DNA from: Byssochlamys sp. IMV 00236
Taxonomy: Eukaryota; Ascomycota; Eurotiomycetes; Eurotiales; Thermoascaceae
Assembly (NCBI GenBank): GCA_001931875.2
Contig: MSJH02000727.1
Location: forward strand, 1-50,928
Length of the DNA stretch: 50,928 bases
Direction of reading: 5' to 3'
In this document: one piece after another, positions 23,506-33,305 of the stretch
Numbering within the stretch: position 1 is the first letter of the stretch
How the letters are laid out: every line of letters begins with the position of its first letter
Made by a program: the position numbers and the translations under genes
Notes under the pieces: generated by a model
What the model was told of the DNA's origin: nothing
The model's input: the letters and a program-made list of their open reading frames with translations, nothing else
Database searches by the model: none

Positions 23506-24637
23506 CAATTTGATTTCTTAAAATAGTATAGGATAATATATGCATGATTGTCTCTTTCATTTGGATAAATGTTCACAATGGACTTCTTTTTTTAAAGAGT
23601 AACTATAGTAAATAAATGGTTTACTTGTATAAAATGTTGTATCAAAATAAAACAGGTTAAAGAGTACACAAGTCATACATGAATCATAGCTGTGTTTACC
23701 CTTATTTCTGGACATTTATGTCTTACCGCGGGGATAATTAAAGTTGGATTTATTTCGTTGGCTGTGGGAATGCTGAATAGTGATTTTCCCGCCCCATTAC
23801 AAGATGAAATAAGAGAGTATATTTTTGTATTAAAGTGTGGATTTTATACAAGAGAGTATGCATTCATAAAATATACAAGTAGATTCAAAGATCTATGTGA
23901 CATAAAGATATGAAAATGTGGAGTAGATCTGATAACAAACAGCAAAAGTGAGCAAACTTGTGTAATGAATTGATTCTCAGATCCTTGTAAAAGTCAAAGA
24001 TATTCTCTTTGGCAAATAAATGAAAAAACTGGTATATGCAAGGTAAACCATTTACCGCGCATTAGTTAACTTGTTTTGTACTAATGTAACATTGATAAAA
24101 ATAGAGGAACTCGTCCCCCAAAAAAAAAAGGAGACCCTGAGAAGCCTAGAAAAAATTGAACTTGATACATGGGATAACTGCTTTACTGTTTTAACTAAGC
24201 GTACCTATGTAAAACCAAACTAGCATGCATACACTCTTTGATGATGTATGTATTCATTATTTGCTGAGCTCAGTTTATAAGTAGATTCATTTGGACCATA
24301 CAATTTCTTCTAACAAGATCTCAGGGTGAAAATGATTCACTTTTAAAGTAACCAGACCAATTAGTAAAAAAAAAGCCAATCTTTGTGAAATGATACATTT
24401 ATTTGTGTGCTCATAATTATCCGCTTCATTGATTTTATTAGTGAATAATCAACCCTTTTTGCTATTGAAATGTGATATTTACTTTATCGGCTTCGTTTTG
24501 ATATTTGAAAGCTATGAAAGATGTGGTTTAGGATACTTGAAAAATACACAAATTAGGAAAAGGCTCCCAGGAGAATTTGTCCTTTTGAGCTAAACGAATA
24601 TTCCAAACTCAGCTGCAGCTTGCCTTTTTTATTATGT

Positions 24638-24646
24638 CCAATCGGA
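24638..24646. promoter_or_regulatory. CCAAT-type element CCAATCGGA, 160 bp upstream of dehydrogenase
   Basis: Second copy of CCAATCGGA, 159 bases before the dehydrogenase ATG. Its distance nearly mirrors that of the copy on the transporter side. Confidence 0.45.
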
Positions 24647-24805
24647 TTTTTAGCATAATGATGTTAACCTGATAAGACCCATCTCGTCACTGTCTACGCT
24701 TACTACACGTACAGTCTATAAAGTAGTCTCTTTTTTTTTTCTTTCTTTTTTCTTTCTTTTTCTTGCTCCTACTCTATCAAGTCAATCTACAACAAATATA
24801 ACAAA

Positions 24806-25883
24806 ATGTCTACCTCAGTGAAAGAAATGACCGTTGCCAGCTGGGAAAAAGTTGGCTCTATTGAATTAGTCACAAAGAAATTACCAGAATTAAAGCCGGG
24901 TGAGCTTTTGGTTAAAGTTGCTGCTTCTGGAATTTGCGGTAAGTCACCTATTACTGATATACATCATGATACTAACAAAGTCTATAGGTACGGACTTACA
25001 CATCTGTAAGGGCGAAACACCACAAGCTACTCAAAAGGTCGTGGTTGGACATGAATTCTGTGGATACGTCGAGAAACTGCACCCCGAGACTAAAGCTCTT
25101 GTCAAAGAAGGTGATTTGGTTGCTATTGACCCCAACATTCCCTGTAACCAATGTGGATTCTGTCGTAACAAGAAATATCATCTTTGTACAGACCTCTTTT
25201 GTATTGGCGTCACTGTTGATGGTGGTATGTCACAATATGTTGCAATTCCAGCACGTGCTGCTGTCAAAGTTCCTTCCCATGTCCCTCCAGAAGTCGCCTG
25301 TTTATCCGAACCTCTCTCATGCGTTGTTCATGCTGTTGATAAAGGTAATATCAAAACCGGTGACTCTGTACTCGTTATTGGTGCTGGTCCTATTGGTTTG
25401 ATGGTAACTGCTCTTGCTAATGCCAGTGGAGGAAAAGTGTCCGTGATTGAGCCTACGGAGCTTAGACGCCAAAAGGCAAAGGAGATCTTTGGTGCTTCTG
25501 AAGTGTATGCCCCCGGCGTCTTGGGTCCCGTTAACGGTGCTCTTGGTGAAGGATACGATGTTGTGTTCGAATGTGCTGGTCGACCCAACACCTGCGATGA
25601 TGCTGTAAAATTCGCCAAAGCTGGAGGCACTGTCGTTTGGGTCGGTGTTGCAAAAGTAGAAGACCGCGTATCTGTGTCTCCCTATGATATTTACAGAAGA
25701 GAACTGACCATCACCTCAACTTTTACAAACCCATATGGAATTGATCGTGCAGTAAAGATTCTCGCAGAGGGTAGAATAGATTGGAGTGCACTTGTTTCCC
25801 ATACCTTTAGCTTGAATGAATTTGACAAGGCTTGGGAGGTGTTTACCGCTGGTACAGGCTTGAAAGTGGTGGTTAAGCCCTAA
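24806..25883 (+). CDS. Zinc-dependent medium-chain dehydrogenase (sorbitol/xylitol/threonine dehydrogenase type)
   Basis: A 342-residue NAD(P)-dependent alcohol/polyol dehydrogenase. Exons are 24806-24938 and 24988-25883. The catalytic zinc site is visible as GICGTDLH (Cys44) and GHEFCGYV. The structural zinc lobe has four Cys (PCNQCGFCRNKKYHLC). The Rossmann nucleotide loop is VIGAGPIGLMV, and GGTVVWVGV and the C-terminal SHTFSLNEFDKAWEVF fit the family. An acid E/D-type residue ends the second strand (SVIEPTELRR), which would favour NAD over NADP. Substrate is not decided by sequence; sorbitol, xylitol or butanediol are all possible. The neighbour is a divergent sugar transporter, suggesting uptake plus oxidation of a sugar alcohol. 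A (T)n/(TTTC)n tract precedes the ATG. Confidence 0.92.
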
Positions 25884-26132
25884 GTCAATATCCTCCCTCT
25901 TTTTTTCTTTACTATTATGTATATATAATAAATGACACACATGATACATCACCTTTCTTTATGTAGTGTTTTGGGCGTACAACCCTTAAGGATGAAACTT
26001 TATTTTATTCCTGAATAAAACATCTATCGAGACCAGTTTTATAACAAAATAGCTGCTTTTTTTTTGCAAATGAAAACCGGCCAGCAGCTTTCCTGAGTTT
26101 TTTATGGATGTCGGTAAAAGAGATGAGCCAAG

Positions 26133-28149
26133 TTAAGCGGCTTTAGGGTTTTTTCTTCTAGCGAGTAATGTTGATTTATCCATGTTTAGGTCAATGAAAC
26201 TGCTGTGTTGTTTTGGTTTTGGTTTCTTCGCCTTTTTTATTGACTCTTCATGACCCAGTGCCTCTAATTTCATTTGCAGCTCTCTTAACTGTTTATCTGT
26301 TACTATTTTCCCTTCGCTTGCTGAAGTCTGTAGGGAAGATGTCTCATCGGTATCTTCTTCTGTTGATGTATCGTCGTTTTCCTCACCTTGTGCATTTACA
26401 GCATTTCTAAACAACACACGTTGATCGTCCTGAGGCTTTGTCTTCAAGTGATTACGTCTTGCTTTTTCTTCGGCCATACGATGCACAGTATAAGAGATAT
26501 CAAACATTTCCTTCATAGATGCAACTCCTGAATACAAATCTCTACGGGGGGTTACGGTTCCAGAAGCAATGACTGAAGGAGCACGGGAGTTGGCGCGTGA
26601 GTTGGCACGAGAGTTTACGACGGATGACGCACCAGATGAAGGAGTAGCCTCCTCTAGTTCCTGTTGATCTCTATTGCGTTCCAAGATCATGCGTTTAAAA
26701 GCTTCGGCTTCAGTTTCGTGAGGATTTTTCATACGGTTAAGTGCTTCTTCAAGTATTGAAGCCTTGGGGGTTGAAGATATGTCAGGCAAATGGTCATCAG
26801 CAACTGCACCATTTTCTTTTGCTTGTTCTAATTTCTAAATGATTGGTTAAAAATCCAATACAGCCGAGTGATATATTAGGCAATATCGCTTACTTGTTTT
26901 TTCATCCAAGGATGTTCTAGAAATTGCCCGATACTATAACGTTTCTTTGGATCGACGCATAATAAATTTTCTATCAAGTCTTTGGCTTCAGTCGAGATAT
27001 TATCCCACCATGGGCTTAAGAAAGTATAACGGCCTTTAGCTACCTTTTCGGTCAGGACGCTAATACTCTCATCATAGAAGGGAGGGAAGCCGCAAAGCAA
27101 AGTATAGAGAACACAACCAAGTGCCCACATATCGACAGATCGGGAATACCGCTGATCATTTACAATCTCTGGAGCTGTATATCCTACAGTACCACAAGGT
27201 GTTCTAGTTTGTTCATCCCATATCACTTTGGATAAACCAAAATCAGCAATCTTCACTTGACCAATTCCACCGCCACCTAATCCTTCTACAAATTTCCCTT
27301 CATCTTCTTTGGGTTCGTCAAATTCGTTGGGTGGTAGTGGGGTGTCACGTTCCATAAATTCAATTGGTGTAAATAGCAAGTTTTCGGGTTTAATATCTCT
27401 ATAAATGATCTTTAGTGTTTCCGTATACGGATTTAATGAAACCTTATATACCTGTGAACAACCCCTTTCTCCTCATGCAAGTATCGAATTCCATCTGCAA
27501 CTTGTTTAATGCAGTGACGGGCAAGATCTTCACTTAAATAAGTGAGACGGACAATTTGATGAAATAATTCCCCACCCTCGCATAGTTCCAGTACAAGAAA
27601 GAAATGCTATCGGTGTATTTGGATTAGTGCAACTGAAGAATAAACGGCCCTCTTTTCCATCTTTCATGTAACATTTACTTCTTTGGTTTCCATAAAGTCT
27701 AATAGTTTAACAATCGATGGATGATCTAAAGTTCTCATTATTTGTGCTTCTTTTAAAACACTTGCTTTCTAAGAAAAAAAAAAAGAGATAAGTTTTTTAT
27801 TGTTTACTTTGCAAATCACACACCTGTTGATTATTTATCTCTGCCTTCTTGACAATTTTGATAGCCACTTTTTCGTTGGTTTTTAAGTTTATAGCCTCAT
27901 ATACTTTGGAGAATGCACCACTAGAGAAATACATTTTTGTGTAGTTAGCATAAGCCTAATACTGTGTATATATTTGTTGTCCTACTCTCCAAGCTTTGCT
28001 GTCAACTGATAGGCACCAAGCTCTGGGTAACTTGGCATGGTATTTTTGGCTTTTTTCTCCTCCTCTACGATTTTAGCAGCTGCTTCATATTTCTGGCCTC
28101 CCAAATAGGAGCTTTTAATGAAATTCTTTATCTGACTGAAAACTGCCAT
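26133..28149 (-). CDS. RCK2: Serine/threonine kinase of the RCK2/Srk1 (MAPKAP-like) CAMK family
   Basis: A 570-residue kinase of the type phosphorylated by the Hog1/Sty1 stress MAPK in yeasts, where it tunes translation and cell-cycle entry under stress. Exons on the minus strand are 28149-27986, 27920-27824, 27768-27679, 27606-27452, 27398-26894 and 26834-26133. The kinase domain (about 50-335) has KLGDGAFSKVYEA, VAIKIVKK, VVHRDIKPENLL, ADFGLSK and CGTVGYTAPEI, so it should be active. The insert between HRDIKPENLLF and DFG, with FVEGLGGGGIGQVK, is characteristic of RCK2/Srk1. The C-terminal region has a triple Ser-Arg-Ala-like repeat (SRANSRANSRAPS) and the LYSGVASMKEMFDISYTVHRM block seen in this subfamily. 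Last exon is low-complexity and Lys-rich at its end. Confidence 0.9.
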
Positions 28150-29555
28150 TTATTCCGAAAACTAGAGAAAAAAAAAGAAAACAAAAAAAGAAAGCTCCAC
28201 AATCTGCAATGGTTTTAAGTTGCCAAATAAAGTTGAATGACCGACTCAATAATTTCTATGTGTTGTTTTCAGAATTTAATATCGTATTGGACTGGCAGGA
28301 ATCTATTAGATATCAAGTGATGATGATCCAATGTTTGCAGCAGGTAAATTATTTAATTAATAAAGAAAGAGAGAGAGAGAGAGAGCAACTTATGCCAAAT
28401 GATGTACACTTTATTCAAAAATGTGACCTCTTTATTAATGCTGTAATATCGTTGATCCTCATTAAGGTTAGGACAAACTATCAATCATAAACGTGACTCA
28501 TTCGATGAGGGGGGTTTGTAGTCATGCAAAACTATTAAAACTTTCCCTTTTCTATTTTTAACAAGGTATGATGATAGCATTCATGCTTTCGGACCTCAGC
28601 AGGTCTCAGCAGATGTCAGCAGATTCTAAATTTTATCAGTAATTTGAACATCAAGACACGCTCTTTTTCCCTTGAAGTGATATCGCATTGTGTCAAAATA
28701 AGTTGTGCGATGTGTTCAATGTGAACAAGCATACATCTTTAATACGCATTCTACGAACTAAAGAACACGAACATTCACGTGATTCAAGTTACATCAAAGT
28801 GAAACTATATGCCCTGCCTCAAAACCAAGACAAAACAATATTGCGCGAGTTGATGTTTGAGAAGAGCATAAACACATCAATTATTGCGAAGCAGTCGGAA
28901 ACTTATGCTCATATGGTGTATGTATGTGGTCACACGGTACCAAAAGGATCCTTACAGCAACCTGAATACCGAAAAAAAAAAAAAAAATGTGTGATTTCAA
29001 TAGGAAAAACAGGGTCAGGATCCAAAGGCTTATTGTCTGGGACCGTAAATAGGAAAAACCACAAATGTTATTTTTAAGAATTGATCGTTCTTCTTGACAA
29101 GTCTACCTTTATGCGAACATAAAGCGAAACAAAAGCAATTGTCAAATCTATCACGGATTTAAGCGCAATCTTTGCTTCAAAGTCGAACTAAAGACAATTC
29201 AACACATTCCTACGATATTAATGTTTCACGAACTGTGGAAGAAAAGAAAAGTGTGTGCGTCTGACCCAGAGCTTGTATCAGGCACTTTGACAAATCTGTA
29301 CACTTAAATTCGCATAGTGAGTATGAATAGTGAGCACAAAAAGAACTATTTTTCCCTAAAGGCATCTCTTAATAAGTCGGATTAACAAATACTGTTTTTA
29401 AGATGTCATCGAGAGGACGTAACGATGTATATTTAGAAGCAATAATAGCTTTCTATATTCCATAGTTGAAAAAGAAAGTTTGTTACCAGCACTTATCTCA
29501 AAGTCTTTGTATACTTTATTTTTATGAGGACATGAATTACTAAATTATAGGATGA
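28150..29555. other. Intergenic, upstream of RCK2-like kinase and downstream of HEI10
   Basis: About 1.4 kb. It has a (GA)n run at about 28369-28385 and three close CAGCAG-containing repeats at about 28597-28625 (CTCAGCAGGTCTCAGCAGATGTCAGCAG). A 129-codon frame at 28688-29077 with a lysine run shows no recognisable domain and I do not call it. No RNA gene recognised. Confidence 0.4.
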
Positions 29556-30947
29556 TCATTCATGCTTTAGAGAACGATATTTATGATGTCTATGATAATG
29601 ACGATGCCGGCTTTCATCTCCTGTTTTCCCATCTAACTCATTTGGCTGTACGAATCCACTGGCATTTCTTGTTGCATATCTACTGCTTCGAGTAGAATAA
29701 ACTGATTTTATTGGAGAAGGTATCCTACTAATGCTTGCTCTTACAGAAGGTGATGGCCTTCTTGCAGATGCTGGCGCTGCAAGAGGTGCAGTAGGAGTAA
29801 ATGTTGTAGGTGCATTTGTTCCAGCAATTGTAGGTCTATTACTATGACTTGTATATCCTGTTCTTTGTGCACCATAGGCTGCTCCCTAATATTCAATTGA
29901 GTTAAAAATAGAAAAGTTAAGCATCCTTTACCATTCTAGTAGCCGATGATATAACTGACGAAGCGGTTGGAATAAGGTTATTCTGTTGCTGCTGCATATT
30001 TGGCTGAATAGTCTTCCGCTTGAGTTTCTCATACATATTCTAAGCTATATATAAGCCATTTGCTCTTTCTAATACATGGTTTATTACCTGTAGCTTTTGA
30101 AATTGTTTGGTCTTTTCCTCTAGCTGATTGTATAATTGCTGATATTTCCTTTTTTCCATTTCCTTTTCCTTAACCAATGCTATTGTATATGTTACTAAAG
30201 TGTTCATGTATGCATATGTGCTAGAGTATTTCGTAACCTGTCTGTTTCTCTCTCTCGACTACAATAATAAATAAAAAGATTCGATCACCATGTATTATGC
30301 TCCAATCGTTATTTTTACCTTTTAAAATATTATTAAAATCACGATTCATCATATTGTATTGCTCTCTTAATGAATTATACTTATCCTCTATGTTGCTTTG
30401 CAGCATAGATTGAAAGCATAACTCTTGTGAAATTTGATATTCATAAAATGCTATTGCTCGACCACTAATATCCAAGATAACCTCTGGCTTCAATCCAGCT
30501 AATACAGACTATATAGGTGTAAGGGCCCATTATAAGAGTTTTGTAGTTATCTTTTTAGTTACTGATTTATACTGCTCACTTGGATTTAATTGTGTCATTA
30601 TGATATCTCCACTTGAAAGAATTGTTTGAATTTATGGTTTTCATCCTTTTTCATTTCCTACTTTTACTTACCTTTCCGTTAGACTTGTATTACATGCAGG
30701 ACAAACAAGTGCCTCCGTAAATTTTCTATTCGAACAATCCAAGCAAAAAATATCTATATACATATCAAGCTAAGAACTACAAACAATTAATATAGTACAA
30801 TATTGCCGTACGTGAACAAGAAGTAACGCATGTCTAAAGACATTATTATTCAGCTCTTTGGATTATTATTTTCATTTTTACTTGTGTTTCTATCGAAAGA
30901 GGTTTTCTGCATTGTATTATATTACAATGAATATCCGCTTCTGCCAT
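29556..30947 (-). CDS. HEI10: HEI10/CCNB1IP1-type RING E3 ligase (meiotic crossover factor)
   Basis: A 324-residue RING-coiled-coil ligase of the Zip3/HEI10 group, which marks and matures crossover sites on meiotic chromosomes. Minus-strand exons are 30947-30882, 30833-30812, 30753-30672, 30611-30563, 30508-30319, 30258-30238, 30194-30088, 30039-29932 and 29885-29556. Nine small exons, two of 21-22 nt, all stay in frame. The N-terminal C3HC4 RING has eight ligands at C8, C13, C28, H30, C33, C36, C47 and C50 (TSCSHIFCLDC and VCPACN). Next comes the family hallmark VLAGLKPEVILDISGRAIAF, then a coiled coil of about 90 residues (ISQELCFQSM to QFQKLQ). The last exon is a Ser/Thr/Arg-rich tail of 110 residues. 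Match to HEI10 is strong along both RING and hallmark. The C-terminal tail is not conserved. Confidence 0.88.
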
Positions 30948-31809
30948 TTTTGCTTGTTTGAAAAGAGAAGATCAAAGGAAAGAAGAACATAATTAGTTAC
31001 AAAAACTATGTCAACTTCAATATAGTATCAAAATACAAAAGCAATATACTAACACATAACACCTCTATTGACAACAAATTCATGTATATTATTTGCATAT
31101 ATCACAAATTCGATGCTTCATATTTGGGCTCAATCTTTATTGTTTTGATTGAAGTAAAAAAAAAGAGACAAAAGCTACTTAGAAAGAACTAATATAGTCA
31201 AAGTATCTCATATTTTAAATAATAATATAGTGATCCCAACATGCTAAGTTTGAATGTATCAGATGCCATTTCAATGTGATTACAAGAACTTACTCCGTAC
31301 TGATGGTATTCTAAGAGGGTGTTTTTTTGGGAAGAAACGATATAAGTCGTATCGCTTTTATAAAAAGAGTTATGATTACGACTATCATCTGTAGGTGAAC
31401 GCTTATTGAACTTACACTCTATCTACCGCAATCGCCAATGCTCTAATTATTAGTAGAGAATCTTTTGTCTAAATAATTTCAAGTATGAGTTCTGCTATAC
31501 AAATAACCACTTGGGCATGGGGCTCAGATGCTACTTCTAAAAATACTAGTAGCTGGTTGCTCCATGAAAAGAAATAATCAACATTGCTAACAATGTAGTT
31601 TCTTCCCAAGTCCTAATTTCAAGAAAGACATGTAAAAGATTATCTTTCAAAGCTGCCGACAAATGTGCGTGCCTCGTAATTCGAGTAATGCAACCATTGA
31701 CAGCCAATAAGAATGCATTAAAAGCAATAGAGTGTAGCTACGGGTGTTTTTAGGATCACGTGAAAAAAGTGGAATGAGTTGAGTTCCACTTTCTGTGGAA
31801 AGTGTGAAG
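30948..31809. other. Intergenic between HEI10 and tRNA-Gln
   Basis: About 860 bases of AT-rich DNA holding the HEI10 promoter and leader. I see no gene. The final 60 bases before the tRNA hold two TTCCACTTT-like segments, of unclear meaning. Confidence 0.4.
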
Positions 31810-31881
31810 GGTCTCGTGATGTAATTGGTTAGCATATAAGACTCTGAATCTTATCATCCGAGTTCGAGTCTCGGCGAGACC
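31810..31881 (+). tRNA. tRNA-Gln (anticodon CUG)
   Basis: A 72-nt cloverleaf without intron. The 7-bp acceptor stem pairs GGTCTCG with CGAGACC. The D stem is ATGT/GCAT with AATTGGTTA in the loop. The anticodon stem TAAGA/TCTTA encloses loop CTCTGAA, giving anticodon CTG. The T stem CCGAG/CTCGG encloses TTCGAGT, which also contains the B-box core GTTCGAGTC. A T6 run directly after the gene is a standard RNA polymerase III terminator. Confidence 0.93.
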
Positions 31882-31887
31882 TTTTTT
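31882..31887 (+). terminator. RNA polymerase III T6 terminator
   Basis: Six T residues begin immediately after the last base of the tRNA-Gln gene. Confidence 0.8.
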
Positions 31888-33305
31888 ATGTAATCTTCAA
31901 CGGATAAATGTTTTGGCGTTTTATGCTCATAAATGTAATTTTTTGTTAGTACCATTTTTGGTACTTGTCAACACTGGTAATATTATGCATTCATATACAA
32001 GTTTTAACCATCTATCATTTTTTATTACCTTTCTCATTATTTTAAATCATGTATTATCATTTTACATTACTTATATTTTATCCACTTTGGATTAATATAT
32101 ATATATTTCATAAACTTTTTGAAATAAACGACAACAATCTCATCTTTATATTGATCCCCTTTTTGGTATCTTTGTACACTACATGCACTATGCAAGTTTT
32201 CATGATTTATGATTAATGACTTATCATATATCATATATCATTTACCATTTACCATTTACAATTTACCATTTACAATTTACCATTTACAATTTACCATTTA
32301 CAATTTACCATTTACCATTTACCATTTACCATTTACCATTTATTATTTATTATTTATCATTTATTTTATATCGCATATATAGTTATCCAAACAGTATAAA
32401 TATCCTTAAATCATCTTTGAAATAAACGACATCTTAGGACTCAATCTTTCTGATCACAATAACTTCTCTTATATCTTAAGCAACATTTTGCTTATATAAC
32501 TTCTTTATTTTTATCTTTTTACTTTATCACTCAAGACTTAGCATTATATTACTCTATATTGATCTTATATAAAGATCTGGTGGTCACTATAATACCAAAT
32601 TCTACTTATAAGTCCTTTTTTAAACCTTACTACTAACACATTTCATCTTTCTAACGCCCAGTAATATTTCTCTAAAGAACCAAACACTTCCTTTCAGGAA
32701 CATAATTCATTCTTCTCGTCGCTACTCTTTTTAAAAGAAAATTATCAATTAGTAAAAGATTTTCAATCTATTGTAAAAAAGCGTTCGTATATCTTTTTGT
32801 ATCTTTACAAGTTTATCACAAGAAACTATTATCTTACAAAAAGTTCTGGTGATCAAATAACGACATATTACCAACATATTCAACAGCATCTATACACAAA
32901 ACCAAAATTTACATTATATTATCCAAGCTCAAAACTTGGCTCTTACTTACATTTCGTCATCTTATAAATAAATTTTTGCTTTAACGATAAGTTCTTTGTC
33001 TATTCTGAGATAAAGACTTGAAGAATATGGAACAGACTTTATTCAAAGCTTTCTTTATCAATTTTTTCCATTTACTGTGAAAATGATTAATGAGTATGTC
33101 CTTTTATATATGAAGGGGAAAAGTAATAACTTACATAAGTCTAATGCTTACTACGTATAATTCATATTCATTATCATACACTATATTGCTACAGAGAGCA
33201 AATCTCTTTAAAATGATATTATAAAAAAAGTATAAATGATGAAAAAGTGTACATGTGTTTATTTTTAAAAGAAAATACAAAGAAATGACATGATGAATTA
33301 ATCTA
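31888..33305. other. AT-rich repeat-like region downstream of tRNA-Gln
   Basis: About 1.4 kb without a supported gene. The motif TTGAAATAAACGACA occurs twice (about 32118-32132 and 32415-32429). A TCTGGTG(G/A)TCA segment also occurs twice (about 32575-32586 and 32845-32856). A heptamer array lies at 32239-32341. Composition is A+T rich with many C/T on the plus strand, as in long terminal repeats or 3' UTRs, but no retroelement protein is seen. Confidence 0.4.
32239..32341. repeat. Heptamer tandem array (CATTTAC/AATTTAC)n
   Basis: About 14.5 tandem 7-base units. CATTTAC and AATTTAC units alternate through the middle of the array, giving a 14-base higher-order period, while both ends are uniform CATTTAC. 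Confidence 0.95.

Larger units (their letters stand above)
23335..24805. other. Divergent intergenic/promoter region between transporter and dehydrogenase
   Basis: About 1.47 kb with no supported gene; small open frames here look accidental. It holds two copies of CCAATCGGA placed near-symmetrically, AT-rich blocks, and a long pyrimidine tract at 24729-24765 before the dehydrogenase start. Confidence 0.6.

Noticed and set aside
23338..23913. Small plus-strand ORFs between transporter and dehydrogenase
   Set aside because: Short, hydrophobic by composition, no homology features; they lie in the divergent promoter.
28597..28625. Three CAGCAG repeats as a regulatory array
   Set aside because: Only three degenerate copies and no nearby start; too little to support a function.
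28688..29077. 129-codon open frame between the kinase and HEI10
   Set aside because: No domain, a lysine run from a homopolymer, no splice or promoter support; likely chance in AT-rich DNA.
32239..32341. CRISPR array or telomere-like repeat
   Set aside because: Units are 7 bp with no spacers, and the sequence is unlike fungal telomere TTAGGG; it is a plain tandem repeat.
31913..32425. Plus-strand ORFs downstream of tRNA-Gln
   Set aside because: One is only the heptamer repeat translated (YHLPFTI units); the other is AT-rich with no family features.
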